Both the position numbers and the translations under genes were made by a program. Under the pieces are notes generated by a model, which ran no database searches, was not told where the DNA came from, and saw only the letters and a list, made by a program, of their open reading frames with translations. Below are positions 1 through 8,484 of a stretch of DNA of 64,000 nt, piece by piece (the stretch's first letter is position 1; each line of letters begins with the position of its first letter). This DNA comes from Lysobacterales bacterium (GTDB taxonomy: Bacteria > Pseudomonadota > Gammaproteobacteria > Xanthomonadales > Ahniellaceae), in NCBI GenBank assembly GCA_016703225.1, contig JADJCM010000010.1:186001-250000 (forward strand). Reading direction: 5' to 3'.

Positions 1-1
1 G

Positions 2-598
2 TCGGTGCACGCGAATACGTCGGGGGTGTTTAAGGGGTTTTATAAATCTCGGAACGGGATTGGTCAGTTCGGTGGAAACGGACAGGACGCACTTAGTAGA
101 ATTATGCGAGATATCGAATTGCCAATGCCGGTTTTTTCGCGCTTCGAGTGCGACGTGGCGATTCATCGAGAGGACGCTAACGCACTGGTAGATAGTGTTT
201 CCACCGAGTTTGATCTCGCGTATTTTGACCCTCCGTATAACCAGCATCCATATGGTTCCAACTATTTTATGTTGAACTTGTTGGCTGATTATAGGCGGCC
301 AGAAGAAATCAGTGAAGTATCTGGAATACCCGTCAACTGGAACCGATCCGCATACAACAAGCGCGGCTTCGCTCAGGAAGCGCTATTCGATGCAGTGGAG
401 CGTTGCAAGTCCAAATTCGTATTGATCTCGTACAACTCTGAGGGATTTGTTGCGCACGGTAGTTTCTTGGAAAAACTCTCTGCCTTGGGTGCGACGACCA
501 CGCTTGAAACTGCCTACAACACATTTCGCGGTAGCAGAAACTTGTCGGGGCGGTCGTTGCACGTGACAGAGTTCCTGTACTTGCTGGAGAAGCGCTAG
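2..598 (+). CDS. DNA adenine methyltransferase of the R-M system, 5' end cut by window edge
   Basis: This is the C-terminal part (about 198 residues) of an adenine-N6 DNA methyltransferase that would protect host DNA from the nuclease encoded next. The frame is open to the left edge, so the start and the AdoMet-binding motif lie outside. About residue 75 of the visible part is FDPPY followed by NQHPYGSNY. This is motif IV of D12-type adenine methylases, where the aspartate and tyrosine act on the flipped adenine. The stop codon TAG shares one base with the GTG start of the nuclease gene, so the two are co-transcribed. The gene is visibly richer in A and T than the surrounding genes, which suggests horizontal acquisition. 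Class and role are well supported; sequence specificity is inferred only from the partner. Confidence 0.88.
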   Translation, partial: SVHANTSGVFKGFYKSRNGIGQFGGNGQDALSRIMRDIELPMPVFSRFECDVAIHREDANALVDSVSTEFDLAYFDPPYNQHPYGSNYFMLNLLADYRRPEEISEVSGIPVNWNRSAYNKRGFAQEALFDAVERCKSKFVLISYNSEGFVAHGSFLEKLSALGATTTLETAYNTFRGSRNLSGRSLHVTEFLYLLEKR

Positions 599-1296
599 TG
601 GCGAAGAAGCAGGAGCTGAGAAAGCAACGTGTTGGAACGGTAATTAATACTCGATCTAAGATTCAAGAGAAGTCGCTCGATATCGCCATTAGCGGCGTCA
701 GAGATAGACTTCGTGAGAAGTTTCCTGGAGTTGAATTTGATCACGAGCGACAATGGCTGCTAAAGTCGGTTGTGGAGGGGCTTAGCCAAGCATTTCCGGA
801 TGTTGATTTTTTCTGTGCGCACGCTTCTTCCGCCATGCGCCCGGATGGCGGGATTCTCTCTTTAGTATCAGCGGACAAGAAGAAGTACCCAATTTTGATT
901 GCGGAGAAGAAGAATCAGGGTACAAATGATCTACGAGCTGCAGAAGGAAAGGGCAAGCAGGCCAAAGGTAATGCTATCGAGCGCCTAGGCAAGAACGCTA
1001 TTGGATTTCGTACAGCGATGCTAGAGCAGTCGATATTTCCTTTTGTTTGTTTTGGCGACGGTTGTGATTTTGCTGCCAATTCTAGCATTTTGGATCGCGT
1101 TGTTACTATCGCGATGTTTGGGCAGTTGAACAAGGAGTATTTGCATAACAGCTGCAGCGATCGATTCAATCGCGGCTCGTTTTTTTTCCGAGAGCGTGTC
1201 TGGAGTGGCGACGAGATGAAGGAGCGCTGCTACTCAATTGCTGAGAAGAGCGTGTATTACTACTTCTCCAAGTATGGCGAAGGGCAATTCAAATGA
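598..1296 (+). CDS. EcoRI/MunI-family type II restriction endonuclease
   Basis: This 232-residue protein has the hallmarks of the EcoRI family of PD-(D/E)xK nucleases, which cut unmethylated DNA. Asp83 lies in RPDGG, and Glu103-x-Lys105 lies in IAEKKNQG. The spacing of 20 residues between Asp and Glu equals that of EcoRI Asp91/Glu111/Lys113 (recalled from the family). Residues 124-129 read GNAIER, the segment that in EcoRI contacts the central AATT, followed by GKN as in the family. The link between the active site and GNAIER is about 8 residues shorter than in EcoRI. The total length lies between my recollection of MunI (about 202) and EcoRI (277). The predicted site is therefore NAATTN, such as GAATTC or CAATTG; the outer base cannot be read from sequence. 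Start GTG overlaps the methylase stop; codon use is AT-richer than in the neighbours. Confidence 0.88.
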   Translation: MAKKQELRKQRVGTVINTRSKIQEKSLDIAISGVRDRLREKFPGVEFDHERQWLLKSVVEGLSQAFPDVDFFCAHASSAMRPDGGILSLVSADKKKYPILIAEKKNQGTNDLRAAEGKGKQAKGNAIERLGKNAIGFRTAMLEQSIFPFVCFGDGCDFAANSSILDRVVTIAMFGQLNKEYLHNSCSDRFNRGSFFFRERVWSGDEMKERCYSIAEKSVYYYFSKYGEGQFK

Positions 1297-1318
1297 ATCG
1301 CTTGCGGGGGTGACATTG

Positions 1319-1783
1319 ATGCCCGGCAAGCATCGCCCGGACCAGTCGCCTCGTGAGCGTGCGCTCGGCCTGCTGGCGCGGCGCGAGCATTCGGCGCGCG
1401 AATTGAAGCGCAAGCTGCAGCAGAAGGGCGTCGCTGCCGAGGAGGCCGGCGACGTGGTCGGCGACATGGGCGAACGTAACTACCAGAGCGACGAGCGTTT
1501 CGCCGCGTCGCTGGTGCGCAGGCGAGCGCTCGATGGCTACGGGCCACTGCGAATCCGCGCCGAGCTGGCGACCCATGGCATCGTACGCGAGGCCGCCAGC
1601 GCGGCGCTGGATACGGCGGAAATCGACTGGATCGCCATCGCGCGCCGCGTATTCGCCAGCAAGTTCCGTGGCACCGAGGCCGCCGACTACAAGGAGCGTC
1701 AGAAGCGCGCCGCCTGGCTCGGCGCGCGCGGGTTTGACGCGGCGGTGATCCGCGCCGTCACCCGCGCCGAAGTCGAAGACTGA
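1319..1783 (+). CDS. recX: RecX, regulator of RecA
   Basis: A 154-residue RecX protein, which binds RecA filaments in the cytoplasm and limits strand-exchange and co-protease activity. The sequence is built of the short three-helix repeats typical of the family, with the motifs LLARREHSARELKRKL near the start and NYQSDERFAASLVRRRA in the middle. I chose the ATG at 1319 because the family normally begins just before the SPRERAL stretch; the frame is open further upstream but overlaps the nuclease gene. Normally recX lies directly behind recA. Here the restriction-modification pair lies 22 bases upstream, so recA, if adjacent, must lie beyond the left edge. After the stop there are only 17 bases before the target duplication of the IS. 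Confidence 0.93.
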   Translation: MPGKHRPDQSPRERALGLLARREHSARELKRKLQQKGVAAEEAGDVVGDMGERNYQSDERFAASLVRRRALDGYGPLRIRAELATHGIVREAASAALDTAEIDWIAIARRVFASKFRGTEAADYKERQKRAAWLGARGFDAAVIRAVTRAEVED

Positions 1784-1800
1784 GGGCGGGCTTCCGTCTC

Positions 1801-1806
1801 AGGCGC
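1801..1806. repeat. Target-site duplication, left copy (AGGCGC)
   Basis: Six bases identical to 3700-3705 on the other side of the IS. They form the insertion footprint and, together with base 1800, reconstruct the ancestral stop codon of the neighbouring GGDEF gene. Confidence 0.9.
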
Positions 1807-1820
1807 CCCAAGTTCCGCAG
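1807..1820 (+). repeat. IS left terminal inverted repeat
   Basis: CCCAAGTTCCGCAG, exactly complementary to 3686-3699. The flanks diverge immediately inside, so the perfect repeat is 14 bp. Confidence 0.9.
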
Positions 1821-1975
1821 TTGGACCCAAAAATTTCGCCCTTGCTCGGCGGTGAGGGTCAATAGAGTCAACGACTTGGCGCGATTTTGGGAGGGTTTTC
1901 GGAAGGGTCGTGTTGTGTCACGTCGGAGCGCGATAGTGGCTTACGAAGCGGTTCTGACTGTGTTAGGGTTGGCAC

Positions 1976-2200
1976 ATGTACACGCGCATCACTCGCTCCG
2001 GTGGCCGCAGTTATCTGCAGATCGTCGAAGGCTTCCGCTCGGAAGCTGGAGTGCGGCAGCGCGTGGTCGCGAATCTGGGTCGCCTCGATCAGTTGTCGGA
2101 CAAGAAGCTGGATCCCTTGATCCACGGCTTGCAGCGCGCTGGGCCGTGTGCCGAGTTCGGCGCCGGTGCCGGAGTACGACACGGCGCTGGCGTTCGGTGA
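1976..2200 (+). CDS. Transposase N-terminal part (frame disrupted)
   Basis: A 74-codon frame starting MYTRITRSGGRSYLQIVEGF and continuing with VRQRVVANLGRLDQL, the usual N-terminus of IS1634-type transposases. Homology-like sequence runs to about LIHGLQRA (codons ending near 2138). The reading frame then drifts into meaningless Gly/Ala/Arg sequence. The rest of the transposase continues one frame over, from about 2140. Either a base change in the run GCAGCGCGCTGGG (for example loss of one GC unit) has broken the gene, or the element uses frameshifting. IS1634 elements usually have a single uninterrupted frame, so a broken gene or a sequencing error is more likely. Confidence 0.75.
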   Translation: MYTRITRSGGRSYLQIVEGFRSEAGVRQRVVANLGRLDQLSDKKLDPLIHGLQRAGPCAEFGAGAGVRHGAGVR

Positions 2201-3623
2201 TGTCTATGCGTTGAACGCGCTGTGGTCGGAGCTTGGGTTCGGCGAGGCGATCACGCGCGCGTTGCGCTCATCGCGCCGAGCCTTCGATGCCGAGGCGATG
2301 GTGCGTGCGATGGTGTTCAACCGCTTGTGCGCGCCGGACTCGAAGCTAGGCTGCCTGGAATGGCTTGAGACCGTCTCGATTCCCGGCATGCCCGAGGACA
2401 TCACCCACGATCAACTGCTGCGCACGATGGATGCACTGATGGATCGGGCGGAGGCCGTCGAAGCGCGCGTTGCGGCGCAGTTGCGGCCGATGCTCGACCA
2501 ACAGCTGTCGGTGGTGTTCTACGACCTGACCACGATCCGCATTCACGGTGAGGGCGAGGTCGCAAACGATCTCCGCGCGTTCGGCATGAACAAGGAAACT
2601 GGCGGCATCGAGCGCCAGTTCGTGCTCGGCGTGGTGCAGTCGGCCGAAGGTCTGCCGCTGATGCATACCGTGCACGCCGGCAACGTGTCGGAGACCAAGA
2701 CGCTGAAGGCGATGCTGGACTCGGTGCTCAAGCGCTTCGATGTCGAGCGCGTGATCATCGTTGCCGACCGCGGCCTGCTGAGCTTGGACAACGTTGCCGA
2801 ACTGGCCGCCGTTGCCAACGCCACGCAGCGCAAGTTGCAGTTCATCCTGGCGGTGCCGGCGCGGCGCTATCGCGAACTCGGCGGGACTCTGGATGCCCTC
2901 GCGTTCGATCGCGACCGTGCCAGTCTGGCCGAAGGCGAGTTCGCGGGTCATCGCCTGGTGGTCGCGCACGATCCGGCACGCGCGGCCGAGCAATCGGCGA
3001 AGCGCCGCGCGCGGATCACCGAGATCGAGGCGTTCGCCGAGAAACTGGTGAGCAAGCTCGATGCGCAGGATCAGGGCAAGACCGCGCGCGGCCGCAAAGC
3101 CAGCGATCGCGGCGCCTACACGCGCTTCCAGCAGGCGGTCGCGGACGCCGAACTGACGCGCTACATCAAGGCCGACTATCAGGCCGATTGCTTCAGCTAC
3201 GGCGTCGACGAACACGCGATCAGCGACGCCGAGCGTTTCGACGGCAAGCTGGTGCTGCTGACCAACGTCAGCGACTTCAGCGCCGAACAAGTCGTCAGCC
3301 GCTACAAGAGTCTCGCCGACATCGAGCGCGGCTTCCGCGTGCTCAAGAGCGACCTCGACATCGCACCGGTCTTCCACCGACTGCCAGATCGCATCCGCGC
3401 GCACGCGTTGATCTGCTTCCTCGCGCTCGTCCTCTACCGCGTCATGCGCATGCGCCTGAAGGCGAACGGCAACACCAACAGCCCGAAGACCACTCTCGAA
3501 CTCCTGCGCCGTCTGCAAACGCATCGCGTGCGCATCGGCAAACAGAGCCTCACCGGCATCGGCACGACCACACCCCAGCAACTCGAACTGTTCGCCGCCC
3601 TCGGCATCAAGAAACCTTCCTGA
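2148..3623 (+). CDS. IS1634-family transposase, main (catalytic) part
   Basis: A 491-codon frame, written with a GTG start at 2148, that carries the catalytic RNase-H-like DDE core. The first aspartate is in VVFYDLTTIRIH, the second in VIIVADRGLLS, and the glutamate is in the conserved C-terminal signature YKSLADIERGFRVLKSDL. In frame, the sequence continues that of the 1976-2200 frame, so the native protein would start at 1976 and have about 550 residues. The GTG is probably not a genuine start. Transposition would therefore depend on frameshifting or is lost. The gene lies wholly within the 14-bp inverted repeats, and its stop lies 62 bases inside the right repeat. Confidence 0.88.
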   Translation: MPSSAPVPEYDTALAFGDVYALNALWSELGFGEAITRALRSSRRAFDAEAMVRAMVFNRLCAPDSKLGCLEWLETVSIPGMPEDITHDQLLRTMDALMDRAEAVEARVAAQLRPMLDQQLSVVFYDLTTIRIHGEGEVANDLRAFGMNKETGGIERQFVLGVVQSAEGLPLMHTVHAGNVSETKTLKAMLDSVLKRFDVERVIIVADRGLLSLDNVAELAAVANATQRKLQFILAVPARRYRELGGTLDALAFDRDRASLAEGEFAGHRLVVAHDPARAAEQSAKRRARITEIEAFAEKLVSKLDAQDQGKTARGRKASDRGAYTRFQQAVADAELTRYIKADYQADCFSYGVDEHAISDAERFDGKLVLLTNVSDFSAEQVVSRYKSLADIERGFRVLKSDLDIAPVFHRLPDRIRAHALICFLALVLYRVMRMRLKANGNTNSPKTTLELLRRLQTHRVRIGKQSLTGIGTTTPQQLELFAALGIKKPS

Positions 3624-3673
3624 CGCCCATGTTGTGTCATTTTTGCCTGTCTCACCACAGGCAAATCAAGGAC

Positions 3674-5698
3674 TTACGCGATTAGCTGCGGAACTTGGGA
3701 GGCGCGTTCCACACGATTGCGGCCGGCGTTCTTGGCCCGGTACAGCGCGGCATCGGCGGTGGCGACCAGGCGGTCGATGCCGCGGCGTTCCGGACATTCG
3801 GCGGCGGCCACGCCGATGCTGACGCTGGCGCGGATGCGAACATCGCCGTACGGGAACGGTGCGCCGTCGATCGAGGAGCGAACCGCTTCGGCGACCTCGG
3901 CGGCACGCTTGGGTTCGGTGCCTTCGAGCAGGACGATGAATTCTTCGCCGCCCCAGCGGCCGAAGTGGGCTTCCGGCGGCAATGCCGCGCGCATGCGCTG
4001 GGCGGCCTCGCGCAATACCACGTCGCCGGCGAGATGCCCGTGCTGGTCGTTGATGCGCTTGAAATGGTCGATGTCGATGAGCAGCACCGCCAGCGATTGC
4101 GGATGCGACTGGATGGCCGCGAGCACCTGCTCGAAGCGCGCGACGATGGCGCCGCGGTTGGCGATGCCGGTGAGGGCGTCGGTGTTGGCGACGCGCTGCA
4201 GCTCGACCGAACTCTCGGCAAGGGCGGCATGCAGGCGGCGCGTTTCCTGGTAGCGCCGGTGCGACAGCAGGGCAAATCCGGCCAGCAGCAGGAGCAGCAC
4301 GATCAGTCCGACGCCGACGATGCGCTGGCGGGTGATGCGCAGCGCCTGGATCTGATTGTCGCGTGCCAGCAGGGTGCGCTCGGTCTCGGCGCGCTGCGCC
4401 GCCAGCGATCCTTCCAGAATGGCAACGCGGCGCCCGGCGATATCGATTGCCAGGGTCTTGTCGAGTTCCTGGAAGGCCTTGCGCGTGGCCATCGCCGCAG
4501 CCACCTCGCCGTTGGCCAGTTCGATATCGGAGAGTTCGTCGAGCGCGGTGCGTTCCAGCACTTTGTCGCCGAGTTTGCGCGCGCCGTCCACTGTCGCGCG
4601 CCCCTCCGTCAGCGCGTCGGCCAATGCGCCGCGCACGCGCGCCACGCGCATGCGATTGGCGTGGATCTGCACCTGGTCGCGAATGGCGACCGAGCCGTAC
4701 AACTCGAACGCACGCCGCGACCAGTCCGCGGCTTCGTCGATGCGACCCTGCGCGAGGCGCGCGTCCGACAGCGCGGTGAACGAATTGACCTTGTTCGGCG
4801 GGCTGCCAAGCTGGATCGAGGCATCGGCCGCCTCCTCGCCGTAGCGTGCTGCCTCCTCGACCTGGCCCAACTCCAGCAGCGCTCGCGACAATTCGCCTCG
4901 CAATGCGATGCCTTCGCGCACGTCGCGCGGGCCGAGGTGCTTGAGCGCCTCGCGGATGTTCTGCGCGGCCAGTTCCTCGTCGTCGAGGTTGCGGTGCAGG
5001 AAGCCGAGCATGCGGTAGGTGCGTGCCAGTTCCGATGAGTCGCCGGTGGCACGTGCGAGGTCAAGCGCCTGGTGGTGGTGCGCCAGTGCGTCGGCGAACT
5101 TGCCCATGCGCGCCAGCACCAGGCCCAGAGCGTTCAGTGAACGCGCTTGCTGGTGGCGATCCTGACCAGCGAGCGCCAGCGCTGCAGACTGGTCGAAGTA
5201 GCCGATGGCGGCGTCGAAATGGCCGAGCTTGCGCTCCAGCACGCCGCGGTTGTACGTCCACAGTGCCTGCCAATCCACGCGGCCGGCCGCCTTCGCGACC
5301 GTCTCCATCTCGCCGAGCACCACCGCCGCGCGAGCTGCGTCTCCGCGGTTGGCGTACATCGACGCGAGGCGGCTGCGCGCCGCGATAGCGAGATCGTCGG
5401 CGTGTTCGCTGGCGGCGATGGCAGCGGCTTCGTCGAGCAGCGCATAGGCGCGCTCGGGCTGCTCGGTTTCGTCGCAGAACTCGCCCATCGCGAGCTTGCT
5501 CCAGCCACTCGCCAGGCGGTTTGCCGCGGATTCTCCCCAGCGCTCGGCTTCCACCAGCAGCGCTTCGGCCGAACGCGTGCGATCGCTGCGCAAGCTGGCA
5601 ACCTCCGGCGGTTCCGTGCTCGGCCGCGATGCCTCGGCGCGGGTCGCCCCGGCGCCGAAGCACAGCAGCAGCAAGACCAGGGCGAGGCGGAAGGTCAT
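3674..5698 (-). CDS. TPR-GGDEF putative diguanylate cyclase, C-terminus altered by the IS
   Basis: A 674-residue membrane sensor. It has a signal peptide (MTFRLALVLLLLCFGAGATRA), a periplasmic region of tetratricopeptide repeats (about residues 45-430), a transmembrane helix near 475-495 (IVGVGLIVLLLLL) and a C-terminal GGDEF domain with an intact RWGGEEF active site. It should make cyclic di-GMP. I see no RxxD inhibitory site just before GGEEF. I chose the ATG at 5698 because the signal peptide follows at once. The last eight codons (SQVPQLIA) and the TAA come from the IS right end. Joining the outer side of the duplication restores a TGA directly after VERA, so the native protein had 666 residues. 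It converges with recX. Confidence 0.9.
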   Translation of the reverse strand: MTFRLALVLLLLCFGAGATRAEASRPSTEPPEVASLRSDRTRSAEALLVEAERWGESAANRLASGWSKLAMGEFCDETEQPERAYALLDEAAAIAASEHADDLAIAARSRLASMYANRGDAARAAVVLGEMETVAKAAGRVDWQALWTYNRGVLERKLGHFDAAIGYFDQSAALALAGQDRHQQARSLNALGLVLARMGKFADALAHHHQALDLARATGDSSELARTYRMLGFLHRNLDDEELAAQNIREALKHLGPRDVREGIALRGELSRALLELGQVEEAARYGEEAADASIQLGSPPNKVNSFTALSDARLAQGRIDEAADWSRRAFELYGSVAIRDQVQIHANRMRVARVRGALADALTEGRATVDGARKLGDKVLERTALDELSDIELANGEVAAAMATRKAFQELDKTLAIDIAGRRVAILEGSLAAQRAETERTLLARDNQIQALRITRQRIVGVGLIVLLLLLAGFALLSHRRYQETRRLHAALAESSVELQRVANTDALTGIANRGAIVARFEQVLAAIQSHPQSLAVLLIDIDHFKRINDQHGHLAGDVVLREAAQRMRAALPPEAHFGRWGGEEFIVLLEGTEPKRAAEVAEAVRSSIDGAPFPYGDVRIRASVSIGVAAAECPERRGIDRLVATADAALYRAKNAGRNRVERASQVPQLIA
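3686..3699 (-). repeat. IS right terminal inverted repeat
   Basis: CTGCGGAACTTGGG, complement of the left end. On the minus strand it is translated as the tail of the GGDEF protein (see that gene). Confidence 0.9.
3700..3705. repeat. Target-site duplication, right copy (AGGCGC)
   Basis: Right copy of the 6-bp duplication made by the IS. It lies within the last native codons of the GGDEF gene on the minus strand. Confidence 0.9.
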
Positions 5699-5828
5699 GG
5701 CGGGATGGTAGAGCAAGCGAGCCGCCGCCGCTGCCGGGTTGCCGATGTCGGCCTGCATGCGTGGACTCGGCTCCGGCTCCGCTAGAATCACCGGTCTTTC
5801 GTTCCCCGGTTACTCCCTCAGGGCCCCC

Positions 5829-8462
5829 ATGAAGTCCAGCGCCGAAATCCGTTCCGCATTCATCGAGTTCTTCCAGTCGAAGGGCCATGAACACGTCCCT
5901 TCGAGCCCGCTGGTGCCGGGCAACGACCCGACCCTGCTGTTCACCAACTCGGGCATGGTCCAGTTCAAGGACATGTTCCTTGGCGCCGAGAAGCGCAGCT
6001 ACAGCCGTGCGGTCACGGCACAACGCTGCGTGCGCGCCGGCGGCAAGCACAATGACCTCGAAAATGTCGGTTACACCGCGCGTCACCACACCTTTTTCGA
6101 GATGCTCGGCAATTTCAGTTTCGGCGATTACTTCAAGCGCGACGCGATCCACTACGCGTGGCAGCTGCTGACCCATGTCTACGCGTTGCCGGCCGACAAG
6201 CTCTGGGTCACCGTCTACCACACCGACGACGAGGCCTACGCGATCTGGAACGAAGAAGTCGGCGTGCCGGCCGAGCGCATCGTGCGTATCGGCGACAACA
6301 AGGGCGCGCCTTATGCGTCCGACAATTTCTGGCAGATGGCCGACACCGGTCCCTGCGGCCCCTGCTCGGAGATCTTCTACGACCACGGGCCGTCCGTGGC
6401 CGGTGGCCCGCCGGGTTCGGAAGAGCAGGACGGCGATCGCTACATCGAGATCTGGAACCTGGTGTTCATGCAGTTCGAGCGTTCGTCCGACGGCACGCTG
6501 ACGCCGCTGCCGAAGCCTTGCGTCGACACCGGCATGGGCCTGGAGCGCCTGACCGCGGTGCTGCAGCACGTGAACTCGAACTACGACATCGATCTGATGA
6601 AGCACCTGGTCGAGGCCGCGGCCAGGGCGACCGGAACGAGCGACCTGGCGAATCCGTCGCTGCGCGTGATCGCCGACCACATCCGTGCCACCAGCTTCAT
6701 GATCGTCGACGGCGTGTTGCCTTCGAACGAGGGCCGCGGCTACGTGCTCCGCCGCATCATCCGCCGCGCCTTGCGCCACGGCCACAAGCTCGGCTGCAAG
6801 TCGCTGTTCTTCTCGACCCTGGTGAAGACGCTGGTCGCCGAGATGGGCGCCGCCTATCCCGAACTCGCGCACAAGCAGGCCCAGGTCGAGCGCGTGCTGA
6901 AGAACGAGGAAGAACGCTTCGCCGAAACCCTCGACCAGGGCATGAAGGTGTTCGAGGAACTCGCTGCCAAGGGAGCCAAGACAATCGCCGGTGACGATGC
7001 CTTCAAGCTGTATGACACCTATGGCTTCCCGCTTGATCTGACCGCCGATGTCGCGCGCGAGCGTGGCTTGACCGTCGACCTGGCCGGCTTCGAAAAGGCG
7101 ATGGATGTGCAGCGCGAACGTGCACGCGCGGCCAGCAAGTTCGACCAGGGCTTCGCGATCTCGGCCGAACAGTCGGCGGGACTGGCGGCCACCGGCTTCC
7201 TGGGCTACGAGGAGCTGGTCGTCAAGGATCTGAAGGTCGAACGGCTGCTGGTCGCGAACCAGACGCGCGAGTCGATCGCGAGCGGCGAGCGCGCCGTGGT
7301 CATCCTCGATCGCACGCCGTTCTACGCCGAGTCCGGCGGGCAGGTCGGAGACACCGGTGTCCTGCGCCTCGGCAATGCCGAGTTCGTGGTCGAGGACACG
7401 ATCAAGCTGGCCGGCGTCTACCACGGCCATGTCGGCACGCTGTCGAGCGGCACGCTGAAACTGGGTGATCGTGTGATTGGCGAGATCGATGGCGGTCGCC
7501 GTGGCGCGATCGTGCTCAACCACTCGGCCACGCATCTGCTGCATGCTGCGCTGCGCCAGGTATTGGGAGAGCATGTGCAGCAGAAGGGCTCGATGGTCGC
7601 GCCGGATCGCCTGCGCTTCGACTTCTCGCACTTCCAGCCGGTGAGCGACGCCGAATTGAAGCAGGTCGAGTCGATCGTCAACACCGAGGTGCGCCGCAAC
7701 GTCGCCGCCGAGGTGCACCAGATGGGCATGCAGGAAGCGATCGAGTTCGGCGCCATGGCCCTGTTCGGCGAGAAATACGGCGAACGTGTGCGCGTGCTGA
7801 AGATGGGCGAATTCTCGACCGAACTGTGCGGCGGCACGCATGTGTCGCGTACTGGCGACATCGGCCTGATGAAGATCACTTCGGAAGGCGGTATCGCTTC
7901 CGGCGTGCGTCGCATCGAAGCGGTGACCGGTGCCGATGCAATGGCCCTGGTCGACACCCGCGAGTCCCGGCTGGGCGAAGTGGCGGAACTGGTCGGTGCT
8001 GGCGAAGCCGAAGTTGTCGCCAAGCTCAAGCAGCTGCTCGACCGCCAGAAGAAGCTGGAGCGTGAGATCGATGCGCTGAAGGCGAAAAATGCGAATGCGC
8101 TGTTGAACGAACTGGCGGCAGCTGCGCCGAGTATCGGAGGCATCCGCATCGTCACCGGCCGCATCGAGGGTATGGATGCGAAGACCCTGCGCGAGGCTGT
8201 CGACGCGCTGCGCAACCAGCTCGGTGATTGCGCGGTGGTATTGGCCGCAGCGGCGGATGGCAAGGCTTCGCTGGTCGCCGGCGTCAACGGCGCCGGGCTG
8301 GCCAAACTGAAGGCGGGCGAGTTGATCAGCCATGTCGCCAGCCAGGTGAATGGCAAGGGCGGCGGTCGTCCGGACATGGCCCAGGGCGGCGGCGACGATT
8401 CGCCCGCGTTGATTCCCGCGCTGGCCAGTGTCGTGGAGTTCGCCCGGGCCAAGATCGACTGA
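5829..8462 (+). CDS. alaS: Alanyl-tRNA synthetase
   Basis: An 877-residue class II alanyl-tRNA synthetase, close to the 876 residues of the E. coli enzyme. It charges tRNA-Ala in the cytoplasm. The N-terminus (EIRSAFIEFFQSKGHEHVPS, preceded by MKSSA) is the canonical class II motif 1 start. The editing domain carries the zinc-site motif HSATHLLH (near residue 560) and CGGTH (near 666). The C-terminal part (about 760-877) is the C-Ala/DHHA1 domain, with GGGRPDMAQGGG. The ATG at 5829 matches the family start, although the frame is open upstream. recX and alaS are neighbours in many gammaproteobacteria; here the IS and the GGDEF gene lie between them. Confidence 0.99.
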   Translation: MKSSAEIRSAFIEFFQSKGHEHVPSSPLVPGNDPTLLFTNSGMVQFKDMFLGAEKRSYSRAVTAQRCVRAGGKHNDLENVGYTARHHTFFEMLGNFSFGDYFKRDAIHYAWQLLTHVYALPADKLWVTVYHTDDEAYAIWNEEVGVPAERIVRIGDNKGAPYASDNFWQMADTGPCGPCSEIFYDHGPSVAGGPPGSEEQDGDRYIEIWNLVFMQFERSSDGTLTPLPKPCVDTGMGLERLTAVLQHVNSNYDIDLMKHLVEAAARATGTSDLANPSLRVIADHIRATSFMIVDGVLPSNEGRGYVLRRIIRRALRHGHKLGCKSLFFSTLVKTLVAEMGAAYPELAHKQAQVERVLKNEEERFAETLDQGMKVFEELAAKGAKTIAGDDAFKLYDTYGFPLDLTADVARERGLTVDLAGFEKAMDVQRERARAASKFDQGFAISAEQSAGLAATGFLGYEELVVKDLKVERLLVANQTRESIASGERAVVILDRTPFYAESGGQVGDTGVLRLGNAEFVVEDTIKLAGVYHGHVGTLSSGTLKLGDRVIGEIDGGRRGAIVLNHSATHLLHAALRQVLGEHVQQKGSMVAPDRLRFDFSHFQPVSDAELKQVESIVNTEVRRNVAAEVHQMGMQEAIEFGAMALFGEKYGERVRVLKMGEFSTELCGGTHVSRTGDIGLMKITSEGGIASGVRRIEAVTGADAMALVDTRESRLGEVAELVGAGEAEVVAKLKQLLDRQKKLEREIDALKAKNANALLNELAAAAPSIGGIRIVTGRIEGMDAKTLREAVDALRNQLGDCAVVLAAAADGKASLVAGVNGAGLAKLKAGELISHVASQVNGKGGGRPDMAQGGGDDSPALIPALASVVEFARAKID

Positions 8463-8484
8463 GCCACGATGCGAGGCACACCGC

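Larger units (their letters stand above)
1807..3699 (+). mobile_element. Complete IS1634-family-like insertion sequence
   Basis: The element is about 1.89 kb. It is bounded by perfect 14-bp terminal inverted repeats (CCCAAGTTCCGCAG at 1807-1820, its complement at 3686-3699) and flanked by a 6-bp target duplication AGGCGC (1801-1806 and 3700-3705). It encodes one DDE transposase, here split by a frameshift near 2131-2147. The sequence TGTTGTGTCA occurs near both ends (1911-1920 and 3630-3639). Between the left end and the first transposase codon (1821-1975) I see no other gene. Family assignment rests on the transposase: an N-terminus of the RSYLQIVE kind and a Y-x5-IE-x2-FR-x-LK region. The intact duplication shows a direct, fairly recent insertion. 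Confidence 0.92.

Noticed and set aside
1852..2214. Alternative gene at the left end of the IS
   Set aside because: The translation is Arg/Ser-rich without recognisable sequence and overlaps the genuine transposase N-terminus in another frame.
8428..8484. Longer N-terminus of the LysR regulator
   Set aside because: The extra 19 codons lie in the end of alaS, contain no family sequence, and the normal HTH start is at 8485.
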